Below, in pieces: positions 26,606 to 35,546 of a DNA stretch of 64,000 nucleotides (positions within the stretch are counted from its first letter, which is position 1; every line of letters starts with the position of its first letter). The position numbers and the translations under genes are program-made. The DNA comes from Sphingomonas kyeonggiensis (GTDB lineage: Bacteria > Pseudomonadota > Alphaproteobacteria > Sphingomonadales > Sphingomonadaceae): the NCBI RefSeq assembly GCF_014204495.1, contig NZ_JACHLN010000005.1, positions 1 through 64,000 on the forward strand, written 5' to 3'. The notes under the pieces are model-generated. The model saw nothing but the letters and a program-made list of their open reading frames with translations, was not told the DNA's origin and did no database searches.

Positions 26606-26737
26606 GTGGCATCTCCTGTCGGGCGTGTGGGAGTAAAATGTCCGGTTCGCACCTGCGGCATTAGGCTGTCCGGAGGGTTGACTTGAGCGCATAAAGATCA
26701 TCGCTATTGTGCGGTTGAATCACAGCAAGGTGAGATC

Positions 26738-27664
26738 ATGCCCTTCGATGCGCGGATCCTGACCGGCGTCGGGGTGCTGGCCACGGTCGTCGAGGCGGGG
26801 AATTTCGCACGGGCGGGAGAGGCGCTCGGCCTGTCCCCGTCAGGCGTGAGCCGCGCAGTCGCCCGGCTCGAGGCAAGGATTGGTATCCGATTGTTCGACA
26901 GGACGCCGCGCGCCGCGACGCTGACGGAGGAGGGGCGCAGATTCTACCATCAGGTCACGCCCTTGCTTGCCGGCATCGAAGAGGCGGCAGGCGAGGCAGC
27001 GGCCGCCGCCGCGACCGTCACCGGCAAGCTCAGGGTCAGCGTGGATCCCTGGTTCGCGCGGATGGTGCTGGCGCCCAATCTCAAGTGCTTTCTCAATCGC
27101 CATCCAGCGCTTTCGCTCGACCTGCTCGTCAGCAATCACCGCGAGGAGATGATGGTCGGCGTCGACGTCTCGATCCGCTTCGGCCCGCCCGACGGGGCGT
27201 CGTTGATCGCGCGCAAGATCCTGGAGACCCGTGTGATCACCTGCGCGTCTCCATCCTATCTGGAGCGGCGCGGGCTCCCCACGACGCCGCACGACCTGAT
27301 CGACCACGAGCTTATCCTGTTCCGTGATCCGCAGACAGGTCGCCCATTCGCGTGGGAATTCGGGCAAGGTGCCGATGCGTTCGAAGTTGATGTGCACGGA
27401 CGGATGACCACCGACGACCCATCGGTTGCTGTCGAGGCCTGCCTCGCCGGCCAAGGCATCTTCCAGAGCCTTGCGCTCGGCCTGGCGCCCTGGCTCCAGC
27501 GCGGCGACCTCATCGAGATCCTCGCCGGCTGGTCCCACGAGACCTACCCTCTCTTTGCCTATCATCCGTCGCGCCACCTCCCGCCCGCGAAGGTTCGGGC
27601 CTTCCTGGACTTCGTAGCAGAGGTCGATCGCGGGGGGCCTTGGAAAACGGAACCTCGTGAATGA
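26738..27664 (+). CDS. LysR-family regulator (divergent to NmrA-like gene)
   Basis: 308 residues; ATG 26738 follows CAAGGTGAGA. The N-terminal winged helix is clear (VVEAGNFARAGEALGLSPSG, VSRAVARLEARIGIRLFDRT), followed by a periplasmic-binding-like effector domain with VSIRFGPPDGASLIAR typical of the CrgA/AaeR subgroup. TGTG, 9 bp, CACA at 26708-26724 lies in the shared promoter and may be its binding site. It probably controls the divergent oxidoreductase and itself. Confidence 0.88.
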   Translation: MPFDARILTGVGVLATVVEAGNFARAGEALGLSPSGVSRAVARLEARIGIRLFDRTPRAATLTEEGRRFYHQVTPLLAGIEEAAGEAAAAAATVTGKLRVSVDPWFARMVLAPNLKCFLNRHPALSLDLLVSNHREEMMVGVDVSIRFGPPDGASLIARKILETRVITCASPSYLERRGLPTTPHDLIDHELILFRDPQTGRPFAWEFGQGADAFEVDVHGRMTTDDPSVAVEACLAGQGIFQSLALGLAPWLQRGDLIEILAGWSHETYPLFAYHPSRHLPPAKVRAFLDFVAEVDRGGPWKTEPRE

Positions 27665-28000
27665 CGGCTTCCGCGCCAACTGTTCGAGAAGCGGTCCGGC
27701 AGCTAATCGGCCTACAAGCTGCCGGGCCGCTCTGCGCAAAAGCTGCCGGTCGGCATCGCCTCCCAATTGCAGCCGTTGAGGAGAAAGGCAGGCGCTCCCG
27801 AAGCGGCGGTCCCGTCAAGTCGCCAAGCGTCGGCTGTTGTGGTTAGCGTGCGAGCAGCTTTCCGCGACTTCGGGCATGAATCCGCCGGTTTGTGGGGTTC
27901 GGATTTAGCTTCTCGGTTCCACACCTGGATTTGCCCAGGGCGGAAGCGGGACCGGCTCGCGTCGGTCCCGCGCGTTCATAGATCGGCGTGACGCCGGGCG
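27665..28000. other. Gene-free stretch with dispersed repeat
   Basis: Convergent intergenic region. It holds a diverged copy of the dispersed repeat (27698-27778). Nothing else is recognised. Confidence 0.55.
27698..27778. repeat. Dispersed intergenic repeat, diverged copy
   Basis: Same layout as 15099-15173: CGGCCTACAAGCTGCCGGGC at the start, then TCGCCTCCCAATTGCAGCCG at the end. Confidence 0.55.
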
Positions 28001-28696
28001 TCAGCGTAGCGCTGCCAGCACCGCTTCGGCGAGAGGTGCGCTCGATGCCGGGTTCTGGCCGGTCAGCAGGTTGCCGTCGCGCACTACATAGGCGCCCCAG
28101 TTCGGCCCTTTCTCATAGCGGGCGCCGGATTTACGCAGCGTGTCGGCAAGCAGCCAGGGCGCGTTGTCGGCAGTGCCGAGCTCGACCTCCTCCTCGTCGC
28201 TGAACGACGTCATCGCGCGGCCTTTGAACAGCCAGTCGCCCTTCGGGTCGTGTGCCGCGAGCAGGGCGGCCTGGCCGTGGCACACCGGCGCGATCAGAAT
28301 GCCGGTGCGATCGGCCTCAACGAGGATGCGTCCCATGTCCGGATCCTTGTAGAGGTCCTCGACCGGACCGTGCCCGCCGGGGATCACGATCGCATCGTAG
28401 CGGCGCCCGTCGATGTCGGCGAGCACCAGCGGATGGGCCAGCCGCCCGGCGATCGAGTCGAGGTAGCGGCTGAAATGATCGACATTCTCCTGGCCCACGA
28501 CGGCGGGATTCATGCTGTGTGGGTCGATCTTCGGGGCGATGCCGCCGGGCGTGGCGATGTCGACCGTGCAACCTTCGCCGATGAACTTCTCGTCCATGAC
28601 GACGAACTCCTCGGCCCAGACGCCGCTCTGGTATTTTGAGCCGTCGGCGCGGGTCCAGGTGTCGGCAGCGGACAGGACGATCAGAATCTTGGTCAT
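28001..28696 (-). CDS. DJ-1/PfpI-family protein (type 1 glutamine amidotransferase-like)
   Basis: 231 residues. IPGGHGPVEDL and the nucleophile elbow APVCHGQAAL (C139, H140) define the family; an acidic residue at 29-30 completes the usual Glu-Cys pair. The SKYQSGVWAEEF opening resembles the Hsp31/HchA-like subgroup often annotated as glyoxalase or deglycase. Likely role: cytosolic handling of reactive carbonyls or a related stress function, not proven. It is divergent from a LysR gene at 28984. Confidence 0.85.
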   Translation of the reverse strand: MTKILIVLSAADTWTRADGSKYQSGVWAEEFVVMDEKFIGEGCTVDIATPGGIAPKIDPHSMNPAVVGQENVDHFSRYLDSIAGRLAHPLVLADIDGRRYDAIVIPGGHGPVEDLYKDPDMGRILVEADRTGILIAPVCHGQAALLAAHDPKGDWLFKGRAMTSFSDEEEVELGTADNAPWLLADTLRKSGARYEKGPNWGAYVVRDGNLLTGQNPASSAPLAEAVLAALR

Positions 28697-28961
28697 TGCG
28701 CGTCTCCTTCGTGAATATGCAGCCGCAAGGATCGGGACTCCTGTCGGCCGTCAGATGCCGAGGCGATCGCACGTCCCGTCAGAAGGCTCAGGCGCTCCCG
28801 CGGGCACATGCGCTCGTCCGCGCGGGAACATATTCCCCGCAGCTGGAAAGCAATTGATCCAGTGGACGCCTGCCATGACTTCCAGGCAGGCGGCTTCTCT
28901 CTCGACATGCTCGAAATACGAGAAGACCTCGGCAGCGACAAAGACTTTGCATGTCCAGCTA

Positions 28962-28980
28962 TCATGCCTCAAAAGCATGA
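28962..28980. promoter_or_regulatory. Palindrome at the LysR start, probable autoregulatory site
   Basis: TCATGC, 7 bp, GCATGA is a perfect inverted repeat ending 3 bp before the LysR ATG at 28984. The size fits a LysR-type T-N11-A site. It leaves no room for a ribosome site, so the transcript may have a very short leader. Confidence 0.5.
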
Positions 28981-28983
28981 CTT

Positions 28984-29889
28984 ATGGAGCTGCGCCATCT
29001 TCGCTACTTCGTCGCCGTGGCCGAGACGGGGAGCCTGACCGAGGCCGCCGAGAACCGGCTGCACACTTCGCAGCCTTCGCTCAGCCGGCAGCTACGCGAC
29101 CTCGAATTCGAGGTGGGCGCGCAATTGCTGGTGCGCGGCCCCCGCGGCGTGACGTTGACCCCCGCCGGACGCGTGTTTCTCGACCATGCCCGGCTCACGC
29201 TCGTCCAGGCCGGCGAGGCCGTGGCCGCCGCGCGACGGGCGGCGCGGCCGGGCAAGGCCAGTTTCGCCGTCGGCTTCCTGACCGGTCAGGAGGTCGAGTG
29301 GCTGCGGCACGTCACCCACCTCCTGCGTGACGAACTGCAGGCGATCGATTTCCAGGTGACCAGCGACTTCTCACCGGCTATCGGCGCGGCCGTACAGCGC
29401 GGCGAGATCGATCTCGGCTTCTCGCGGATCGAGCCGCAGCCGAACGTCACCTACAAGATCATCACGCACGAGCCGATCGTCGTCATCCTGCCGCGCGAGC
29501 ATCCGCTCGCTGCGCTGCGAGAGATCGAACCCCGAGACATCGATCCGCGGTCATTCATCGGCTATGCCGACACACCCCATGTCCTGCGCGGAATCGTCGA
29601 TCGCTATTTTCGGGAGCGGGGCCTCGCGATGACGCCGACGCATTTCCTCGATGGCTACGCGACCGGCATCTCGCTGGTCGCCTCCACTAAAGGCGTCACC
29701 CTGCTGCCCGCCTATGTGAGGGCGCTGCTGCCCGCCTCGCTGGTCAGCCGTCCGCTCGCGGGCAATGGCCCGGTGATAGAGATCGCGGCAGGGTATCGCG
29801 CCGACAATCCCTCGCCAATCCTGGCAGTCTTCCTCCGCAACATCGATCGCCTCGTCGCGGCACGAGCTGCCGAGCTCAAGGAAGGCTGA
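28984..29889 (+). CDS. LysR-family regulator (divergent to PfpI gene)
   Basis: 301 residues. MELRHLRYFVAVAETGSLTEAAENRLHTSQPSLSRQLRDLE, shown by its two helices, is a canonical LysR winged helix with the HTSQPSLSRQ recognition helix. The effector-binding domain follows with a typical VILPREHPLA and the STKGVTLLPAYV motif near residue 235. No ribosome site is visible before the ATG, which sits directly after the palindrome at 28962-28980. It probably regulates the divergent PfpI gene. Confidence 0.9.
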   Translation: MELRHLRYFVAVAETGSLTEAAENRLHTSQPSLSRQLRDLEFEVGAQLLVRGPRGVTLTPAGRVFLDHARLTLVQAGEAVAAARRAARPGKASFAVGFLTGQEVEWLRHVTHLLRDELQAIDFQVTSDFSPAIGAAVQRGEIDLGFSRIEPQPNVTYKIITHEPIVVILPREHPLAALREIEPRDIDPRSFIGYADTPHVLRGIVDRYFRERGLAMTPTHFLDGYATGISLVASTKGVTLLPAYVRALLPASLVSRPLAGNGPVIEIAAGYRADNPSPILAVFLRNIDRLVAARAAELKEG

Positions 29890-30331
29890 ACGGCCGGGCG
29901 GCGATTATTGGTGCGGGCACCATTGAATGGCGGCAATGGTTACTGGGCGTCCGGAAGCCGTCAGTCTGCCAACGGCCCAAGAGCGGCAGGGCAGGCACTG
30001 CTATAAGCTGACAGGCGGAAATGCGCCCCAGTTGCGGTCGTACCAGCCTGTGAGGCAGGAACCTGAAAGCGGTCCTTTGTTCAGGCTACTAATTTCCCCT
30101 TAGTGGCCCGGGTGCCAGCGGCGGTCGGTGTTGAAGCGATGCGCGATGTGGAGCAGGATCGGGGTCTTCTGGGCCTCGGTTACGGTCTAGGTGATCGTGC
30201 TTCTGTGCAGCCCGGTGGCCGTGGCAACGTCGATCGGCGGGTTGACCGAACAGGTCCGTAGCCGCCGACGCAGGTTGCGGGAGAAACGGCTTTGAACCCC
30301 GTACGATGCTGCCGAGCTTTGGAGATCGACC
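29890..30331. other. Gene-free stretch: dispersed repeat and possible minus-strand gene remnant
   Basis: A copy of the dispersed repeat lies at 29961-30043. On the minus strand from about 30300 to 30105 an open frame interrupted by one stop reads ...NPPIDVATATGLHRSTIT, stop, TVTEAQKTPILLHIAHRF..., which looks like the tail of a decayed gene, but I cannot assign it. Confidence 0.4.
29961..30043. repeat. Dispersed intergenic repeat copy
   Basis: Ends in GCGCCCCAGTTGCGGTCG, the consensus core of the family; the upstream half has ACGGCCCAAGAGCGGCAGG. Confidence 0.6.
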
Positions 30332-31453
30332 ATGACCACGAGCCGTCGAGGGTTTCTGACTGGAACGACCGCGGGGCTCGCGATGACGAGCCTGACTAGC
30401 TCGGCGCGCGGCCAGGCGGCCAAGGTACCGACCAAGAAGATCGCGACCGAAGAAGCGTTCGCCACCCCAGAGCTCGTCAAGGCCTGGCTGGAGATCGCGC
30501 GCACGGATCCCCGGTCGAGCCTCGATATCCCGACCGGAATTCTCTCGATTTTCGATAATCCGCGCCCCGGCTCCAACCAGGACCGGTTTCGCCGGAGACT
30601 GCTCGATCTCGATACCGAGCGTCTGGCGGACATGGATGATGCGGGCGTCGATATGCAGATACTCTCGGTCACGATCCCCGGCGTCCAAATCTTTGAGCCC
30701 GATGCGGCGAGCGCGCTGGCAATCGCCACCAACGATCACCTCGCCGCGGCGATCGCGCGCCATCCGCGGCGTTTTGCCGGGCTGGCCTGCTTCGCGCCGC
30801 AAGACCCGGTGCGGGCCGTCAGGGAAATGGAGCGCGCGGTGAAGGCACTCGGCCTGAACGGCTTCATCATCAATTCCCACACCGGCAATCTCTATCTCGA
30901 CGATCCGCGCTTCGCACCTGTCCTCGAGGCGGCGCAGGCGCTCGACCGACCAATCTATCTGCACCCGCGCGCGCCATCGAACGGCATGGCCGAGCCGTTC
31001 CGCGACTATAGCATGGGCGGGTCAATCTGGGGCTTCGGAGTCGAGGCCGGAACGCACGCCGTCAGGTTGATCCTCAGCGGCGTGTTTGATCGCTATCCGC
31101 GCCTGCGGATCGTCCTCGGCCATATGGGCGAAGCGCTGCCGTTCTGGATGTGGCGTCTCGACCATATGGCGGCGCGCCGAGCAAAAGACGGTCGACTTAA
31201 ACCGCTGGAACTGGCGCCGAGCGAGTATTTTCGCCGCAATTTCGCAGCGACGACCAGCGGTTTCGAATCTCCCGACGTGCTCGACCTAGTGATCAAATCC
31301 GCTGGGATCGACAATGTGATGTGGGCGATCGATTTCCCATATGAGAACTCCCGCGATGCGGTCGGATTCATCGAAGGGGCGCGGCTGACGGAATCGGAAC
31401 GTGCCAGCATCTTTCACCGCAATGCGGAGCGTCTTTTTCATCTGGTAGATTGA
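30332..31453 (+). CDS. Tat-exported amidohydrolase-2 family protein, dihydroxybenzoate decarboxylase-like
   Basis: 373 residues. A twin-arginine signal, RRGFLTG at residues 5-11, is followed by a hydrophobic stretch and cleavage near ARGQA. The body matches amidohydrolase-2 decarboxylases (gamma-resorcylate and 2,3-dihydroxybenzoate types): KIATEEAFATPE at about 36-47, INSHTGNLYLDDPRFAPVLE, YLHPRAP and WAIDFPYE. The first motif reads EEA rather than the ExH of zinc-dependent members, as in the fungal 2,3-dihydroxybenzoate enzymes. A decarboxylase-like enzyme exported folded, with cofactor, is unusual because these are normally cytosolic. The substrate is unknown. Confidence 0.82.
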   Translation: MTTSRRGFLTGTTAGLAMTSLTSSARGQAAKVPTKKIATEEAFATPELVKAWLEIARTDPRSSLDIPTGILSIFDNPRPGSNQDRFRRRLLDLDTERLADMDDAGVDMQILSVTIPGVQIFEPDAASALAIATNDHLAAAIARHPRRFAGLACFAPQDPVRAVREMERAVKALGLNGFIINSHTGNLYLDDPRFAPVLEAAQALDRPIYLHPRAPSNGMAEPFRDYSMGGSIWGFGVEAGTHAVRLILSGVFDRYPRLRIVLGHMGEALPFWMWRLDHMAARRAKDGRLKPLELAPSEYFRRNFAATTSGFESPDVLDLVIKSAGIDNVMWAIDFPYENSRDAVGFIEGARLTESERASIFHRNAERLFHLVD

Positions 31454-31509
31454 CGGTGCGATCGGCGGATGATGTCCGCTTTCCGGGGCCAGCGCTCAAA
31501 AAGCGGATA

Positions 31510-31590
31510 GGCAGCTAACGGCCCAAAGGCGGGCGGACCGCTTTCGGCGTAAGCTGTCAGACAGCTATGCGCCCTAACATCGGTCATTCG
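31510..31590. repeat. Dispersed intergenic repeat copy
   Basis: Shares CAGCTAACGGCCCAAAGGC and the end TATGCGCCCTAACATCGGTC with the other copies. The sequence just before it (31468-31500, TGTCCGCTTTCCGGGG) resembles 56547-56565. Confidence 0.55.
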
Positions 31591-31636
31591 ACGTCGGCAG
31601 CGCGATGCCCGTAAGCCGACCTTCCGCTCATTCTGA

Positions 31637-34447
31637 CTAATCGGCGAGGAGGCTTCGGGCTTTGCGCAAATCTCGCGTTTCGAATTCATCTGCAAAACGT
31701 TCACAAATCGACGCCAGCGCGGCTCGCGCGTCTCGGGCCTCGAGGCGATCTTGGGGCAACGAAGCCAGGTCGATCGCCGCGCGCATCGTCCAGGCAATCG
31801 AGCCGCTCTTTCTGGCCGCTTCGAATGCCGCGACGAGTAATTCCCGCGCTCTGCCGTTGCGTTCCTGCGATCGCTCGGCTGCAGCCAGCAGACGAAGGAA
31901 CTCGGACTTTCCCCAAGGGTCGGAACTCGTGTCAAGGACGTGCCGAGCGACTTCGGCGGCGTCGCCGGCCTGACCGTTCGCGATCATCGCATCCGCGATC
32001 ATCGCATAACGCGCATCGTGCCGGATCTGGACCACGCCCGCGCGCACGCCGTAGAACGCGCTTCGCAGCCGTGCGGGATCGGGCTGCTCCCCGCGATAGG
32101 CGGCGAGCACCGCGGCATAGGTGTCGGCCACGGGAATCCACGCCGCGATGCCGTGGCGATAGATCGCGCGGCGCAGCGTCCCGATATGCGGGAGCACCGT
32201 GTCATATTCGCCGCACTGGACGAGCGTCCAGACGACGCCCTGCGCAAGGCAATGGACCAGCGTCAGGCCGTGCTCGACCTGCTGCGCGTCCGCCGCCGCC
32301 ATTGCCGCGATGCGCAGCGCGTCGCGCGACCGCCCGGTCAACCAGCTGAGCGCGGCCAGCTGGATCTGGACGTTCATCTTCTGATGAATCTGGAATGTCG
32401 GTACCGCCCGCTCGGCCTCTCCGCGCATTTCCTCGAAAAGACGCTGGACCCGGCAATAGCCGGCATCGAAGTCGCACATGCGTATCTCATATTGCGCGCG
32501 CAGCTGTTCTTCTTCCCAGCGCGCCGCGGGGTGGCCCGCGCGCAGGGCGGCGATCCGCATCGACGCGAGTGCGTCGGCGACCTCGTTCGCGCGACCTCGC
32601 ATCAGTTCATAGGTCGCGAAGGCGCCGAGGGCGCGGCATTCCGATTGCGGGTCCCCGGTCGTTTGCGCCAGCGCGATGGCTCGTTTGAACAGCGCGCTGG
32701 CCTGATCGGGATCGGTCGCGAGATAGGTGCTGACCGCGGCCAGCCCGACCACCAGTTTCAGTTCGAGCGACGCGTCGGTGCCGCCGAGCCGCCGGATCTC
32801 CGATAGGGCGAGTTCGCAATTGGCGCGGATTTCGTTGCCGAGCGACAGTTCGTGCCACAATGGCTGGCCGGCCGCGACCAGGCGGATTCCCAGCATCGGA
32901 TCGGCCGACCGGTTCAGGGTCCATTCGATCGCCTTGCGCAGGTCGTGCATCAGCATGACGTACGAGGCGCGCCAGCTGCGTGGCGATGTTGTGGCCTGGT
33001 CCGCCGCGGCGCGGACCAGCATCTTCAGAACCCAGCGGGCGTGCGCGGCATGAACGACGACCGCTTCGTCGTGCCGGTCGAGCAAGGCCCTGGCAAAGGC
33101 ACGGGTGGTGTCGAGCAGACGGTAGCCGGGTTCGCTGCCGCGATGCTCCACAACAACCATCGATTTCGATCGAAGCCCGGCGAGCGCATCGATGATCTCG
33201 ATCGGTGAAAGGGCTGCGCCGGCCGCCACCTCCACGGCCGCTTCAGACCCGAACAGACCGGCAAAGACCGAACAGGCCCGCAATGTCGATGCTTCCTGCG
33301 CCGTGAGCAGCGAGTAGCTCCACTTGAGGGTTTCCAGCAGTGTCCGGTGCCGGCGTGGGCCTCCGCCGGCCTGCCGCCTGAGGGCCAACAGATTGTCGTT
33401 GAGTTCCGCCAGCGCGGTCGCGGCGCCACACGCGGCGACGCGGGGAGCGACGAGCTCGATCGCCAATGGCGATCCGTCCAGCTCGCGGCAGATCTGGACG
33501 AGCGACCGCGCATCGCCATCCTGCGGCAACCAGCCGCTTCTCTCCGACGCCCGGGTTACCAGCAGTCGCGGGGCGGCGTAGCGGAGGGTGGACGCGATCT
33601 CGTCGAAATGGTCGTCGGGCGGCACTGCGAGGGGCGCCAGCCACAACACGCGTTCGGAGCGGATGTGCAGCACCTCGCGGCTGGTCGCCAGAATGCGCAG
33701 ATGCGCGGTTCGTGCGAGCAACACCTGGCAGATGTGCGAGACGGCGCTCAGCACATGCTCGCACGTATCGAGCACGAGCAGCATCCTTTGCTGGGCGAGG
33801 ATCGAGAACAAGGCCTGGAGGCTGTCGCCGCCCGAACTCACACCAAGCGCCGCCGCCAGCGATGCAGCCACGAATTCCTCGCCGGTCACGCGCGAAAGAT
33901 CGACAAAGGTCACCGCCTCCGCCGATCCGGTTGCGATGTCGTGCGCCACTGCTGCCGCAAGCGTCGTCTTGCCGACGCCGCCGGCGCCGGCGATGGTCAC
34001 GAGCCGGTTTGCAGCGAGCAGGCCCTTGAGCCGAGCGATCTCCGCCTCGCGTCCGACGATGCCGAAGATTTCCGGCAGCGCCGCGCCGGCAACCGCACTA
34101 TTGGCGAGCGTGTCACGGTCGCCCGCAGGATCTTCCGGGCTGAGCCAGTAGCCGCGCCCGACGACCGTATTGATGAACTCGCTTGTCGGAGCATAGCGGC
34201 GAAGCGCGCGACGCAGATATGCGATCGTGACTTTGAGATTGGCGTCCTGAACGAACGTGTCGGGCCATCCGGCCCGCATCAGGGCCCGCTTGGGGACCAG
34301 TTCGCCCTGCCGCTCGGCCAGCGCCAGCAGGATATCCATTCCGCGGCCGCCGATGCGGATCTCTTCGGTCCCGCAAAACAGCTTGCGGCGGATCCTGTCG
34401 AGATGGAACGGGCCGAACCCCACGATATGGTCTCGTCCGCCCACCAT
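31637..34447 (-). CDS. Winged-helix STAND ATPase transcriptional regulator
   Basis: 936 residues. An OmpR/PhoB-type winged helix at about 8-102 (ILLALAERQGELVPKRALMR, NTVVGRGYWL) is fused to an NB-ARC-like ATPase with Walker A GAGGVGKTTLA (about 154-164) and Walker B LLVLDTCEH, and then a long alpha-helical, TPR-like tail (about 480-936). This is the layout of SARP/AfsR-like STAND activators, with the helical tail as a sensor that closes or opens the ATPase. AAGGAGG lies unusually far (13 bp) before the ATG inside a small hairpin. It faces the PfpI-hydrolase-monooxygenase operon and probably activates it. Confidence 0.88.
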   Translation of the reverse strand: MVGGRDHIVGFGPFHLDRIRRKLFCGTEEIRIGGRGMDILLALAERQGELVPKRALMRAGWPDTFVQDANLKVTIAYLRRALRRYAPTSEFINTVVGRGYWLSPEDPAGDRDTLANSAVAGAALPEIFGIVGREAEIARLKGLLAANRLVTIAGAGGVGKTTLAAAVAHDIATGSAEAVTFVDLSRVTGEEFVAASLAAALGVSSGGDSLQALFSILAQQRMLLVLDTCEHVLSAVSHICQVLLARTAHLRILATSREVLHIRSERVLWLAPLAVPPDDHFDEIASTLRYAAPRLLVTRASERSGWLPQDGDARSLVQICRELDGSPLAIELVAPRVAACGAATALAELNDNLLALRRQAGGGPRRHRTLLETLKWSYSLLTAQEASTLRACSVFAGLFGSEAAVEVAAGAALSPIEIIDALAGLRSKSMVVVEHRGSEPGYRLLDTTRAFARALLDRHDEAVVVHAAHARWVLKMLVRAAADQATTSPRSWRASYVMLMHDLRKAIEWTLNRSADPMLGIRLVAAGQPLWHELSLGNEIRANCELALSEIRRLGGTDASLELKLVVGLAAVSTYLATDPDQASALFKRAIALAQTTGDPQSECRALGAFATYELMRGRANEVADALASMRIAALRAGHPAARWEEEQLRAQYEIRMCDFDAGYCRVQRLFEEMRGEAERAVPTFQIHQKMNVQIQLAALSWLTGRSRDALRIAAMAAADAQQVEHGLTLVHCLAQGVVWTLVQCGEYDTVLPHIGTLRRAIYRHGIAAWIPVADTYAAVLAAYRGEQPDPARLRSAFYGVRAGVVQIRHDARYAMIADAMIANGQAGDAAEVARHVLDTSSDPWGKSEFLRLLAAAERSQERNGRARELLVAAFEAARKSGSIAWTMRAAIDLASLPQDRLEARDARAALASICERFADEFETRDLRKARSLLAD

Positions 34448-34450
34448 CTC

Positions 34451-34466
34451 GAGGAGACTACCTCCT
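34451..34466 (-). promoter_or_regulatory. Hairpin over the ribosome site of the STAND regulator
   Basis: On the minus strand AGGAG, GTAGT, CTCCT form a 5-bp inverted repeat containing the AAGGAGG sequence 13 bp before the ATG at 34447. Pairing would hide the ribosome site. This is a small stem, so translational control is speculative. Confidence 0.35.
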
Positions 34467-34467
34467 T

Positions 34468-34484
34468 GCTAGGGCGGCCCTAGC
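34468..34484. promoter_or_regulatory. Perfect 17-bp palindrome between regulator and operon
   Basis: GCTAGGGC, G, GCCCTAGC is a perfect palindrome 21 bp before the regulator start. It is a candidate operator for the divergent promoters. A terminator role is unlikely since no T run follows on either strand. Confidence 0.5.
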
Positions 34485-34685
34485 CCGCTGTCGCCGCACC
34501 CTGAAAGGTATCACAGGCCTCTCGCCCTTCGGAAACCGAAAAAGGACGTCGGCAGATCTTTACCCCGTTTAACCCGACCGACTCGCGGTACTGGGTTATG
34601 CCGTCGTTCGTCGCAGCAGGATGGACCGCCAAATGGGCCTCCGCCGACCGGCCTGCGTCGCTATCGATCGAATGGAGGAAGGATC

Positions 34686-35483
34686 ATGTCCAGAGGAAAA
34701 GTGCTCGTGGTCGGCTCCAACGCCACCCGGATCGAGATTCAGGGCGGCGGCACCGGGCCAACCGGCCAATATCTGAACGAACTGGTCGTGCCGGTGATGG
34801 CGTTGATCGAGGCTGGCTACGACATCGTGTTCGCGACGCCCAACGGCAGCAAGCCGTTCATCGATCCGGTGTCCGATCAGGCGGTGCACTTCGGCAATGA
34901 CGAGGCCGCGCACAAGCGAGCGCAGGACTTCTTCGCCAGCCATCCGGCGATGAACGCCGTCATCACGCTGCGCGCGGTGATCGACGGCGGGCTGGACCAG
35001 TATCTCGCCTTCTTCACGCCCGGCGGCCAGGCACCGGTGGTTGATCTGATGCAAGACAGCGAGCTCGGTGAGATCCTGCGCCATTTCCACGCGCACGAGA
35101 AGCCGACTGCCTATCTCTGCCACGGCCCCATGGCGTCGCTCGCCGCGATGCCGCACGCACGCGAGTTCCGCGCCGCGCTGATCGCCGGCGACAATGCGAA
35201 AGCCGCCGAACTTGCCCGTGGGTGGCAATATGCCGGCTACAGGATGACCGTTTATTCATCGAGCGAGGAGCGGCCGATCGAAGATAATATTCTTCACGGC
35301 AAGCTCTACTTTCACATGCCCGAGGCATTGAACATCGCCGGAGCCGAGGTGGATACCGGTCCCGACTTCGCCCCGCATGTGATCGAGGATCGCGAGCTGA
35401 TCACCGGGCAGAACCCGCGTTCGGATGAGCCGATCGCTAAGGCGCTTATCGCGGCGCTGGTGCGTGCGCCCGTCGATGCATGA
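34686..35483 (+). CDS. DJ-1/PfpI-family protein (second paralogue)
   Basis: 265 residues; ATG 34686 follows GGAGGAAGGATC. The elbow AYLCHGPMAS gives C145-H146. The usual IPGGH element reads TPGGQAPVVDL, so the oxyanion loop differs from that of the PfpI gene at 28001. The C-terminal NPRSDEPIAKALIAAL resembles the NPASSAPLAEAVLAAL end of that paralogue. First gene of a three-gene run with an exported hydrolase and a monooxygenase-fold protein. Role probably in carbonyl or quinone stress, inferred only from family. Confidence 0.85.
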   Translation: MSRGKVLVVGSNATRIEIQGGGTGPTGQYLNELVVPVMALIEAGYDIVFATPNGSKPFIDPVSDQAVHFGNDEAAHKRAQDFFASHPAMNAVITLRAVIDGGLDQYLAFFTPGGQAPVVDLMQDSELGEILRHFHAHEKPTAYLCHGPMASLAAMPHAREFRAALIAGDNAKAAELARGWQYAGYRMTVYSSSEERPIEDNILHGKLYFHMPEALNIAGAEVDTGPDFAPHVIEDRELITGQNPRSDEPIAKALIAALVRAPVDA

Positions 35484-35546
35484 GCCGCGACACCGACCGG
35501 ACACGTCGCCGACGCGCGGCCGTACATTCGAAGCTGGAGACACTCG

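Noticed and set aside
30105..30300. Minus-strand remnant NPPIDVATATGLHRSTIT and following
   Set aside because: Looks like the tail of a decayed gene but I could not assign a family, so it is only mentioned in the intergenic entry.
33347..34483. Plus-strand open frame of 378 codons opposite the STAND regulator
   Set aside because: Covers the antisense of Walker A and the winged helix; no independent evidence.
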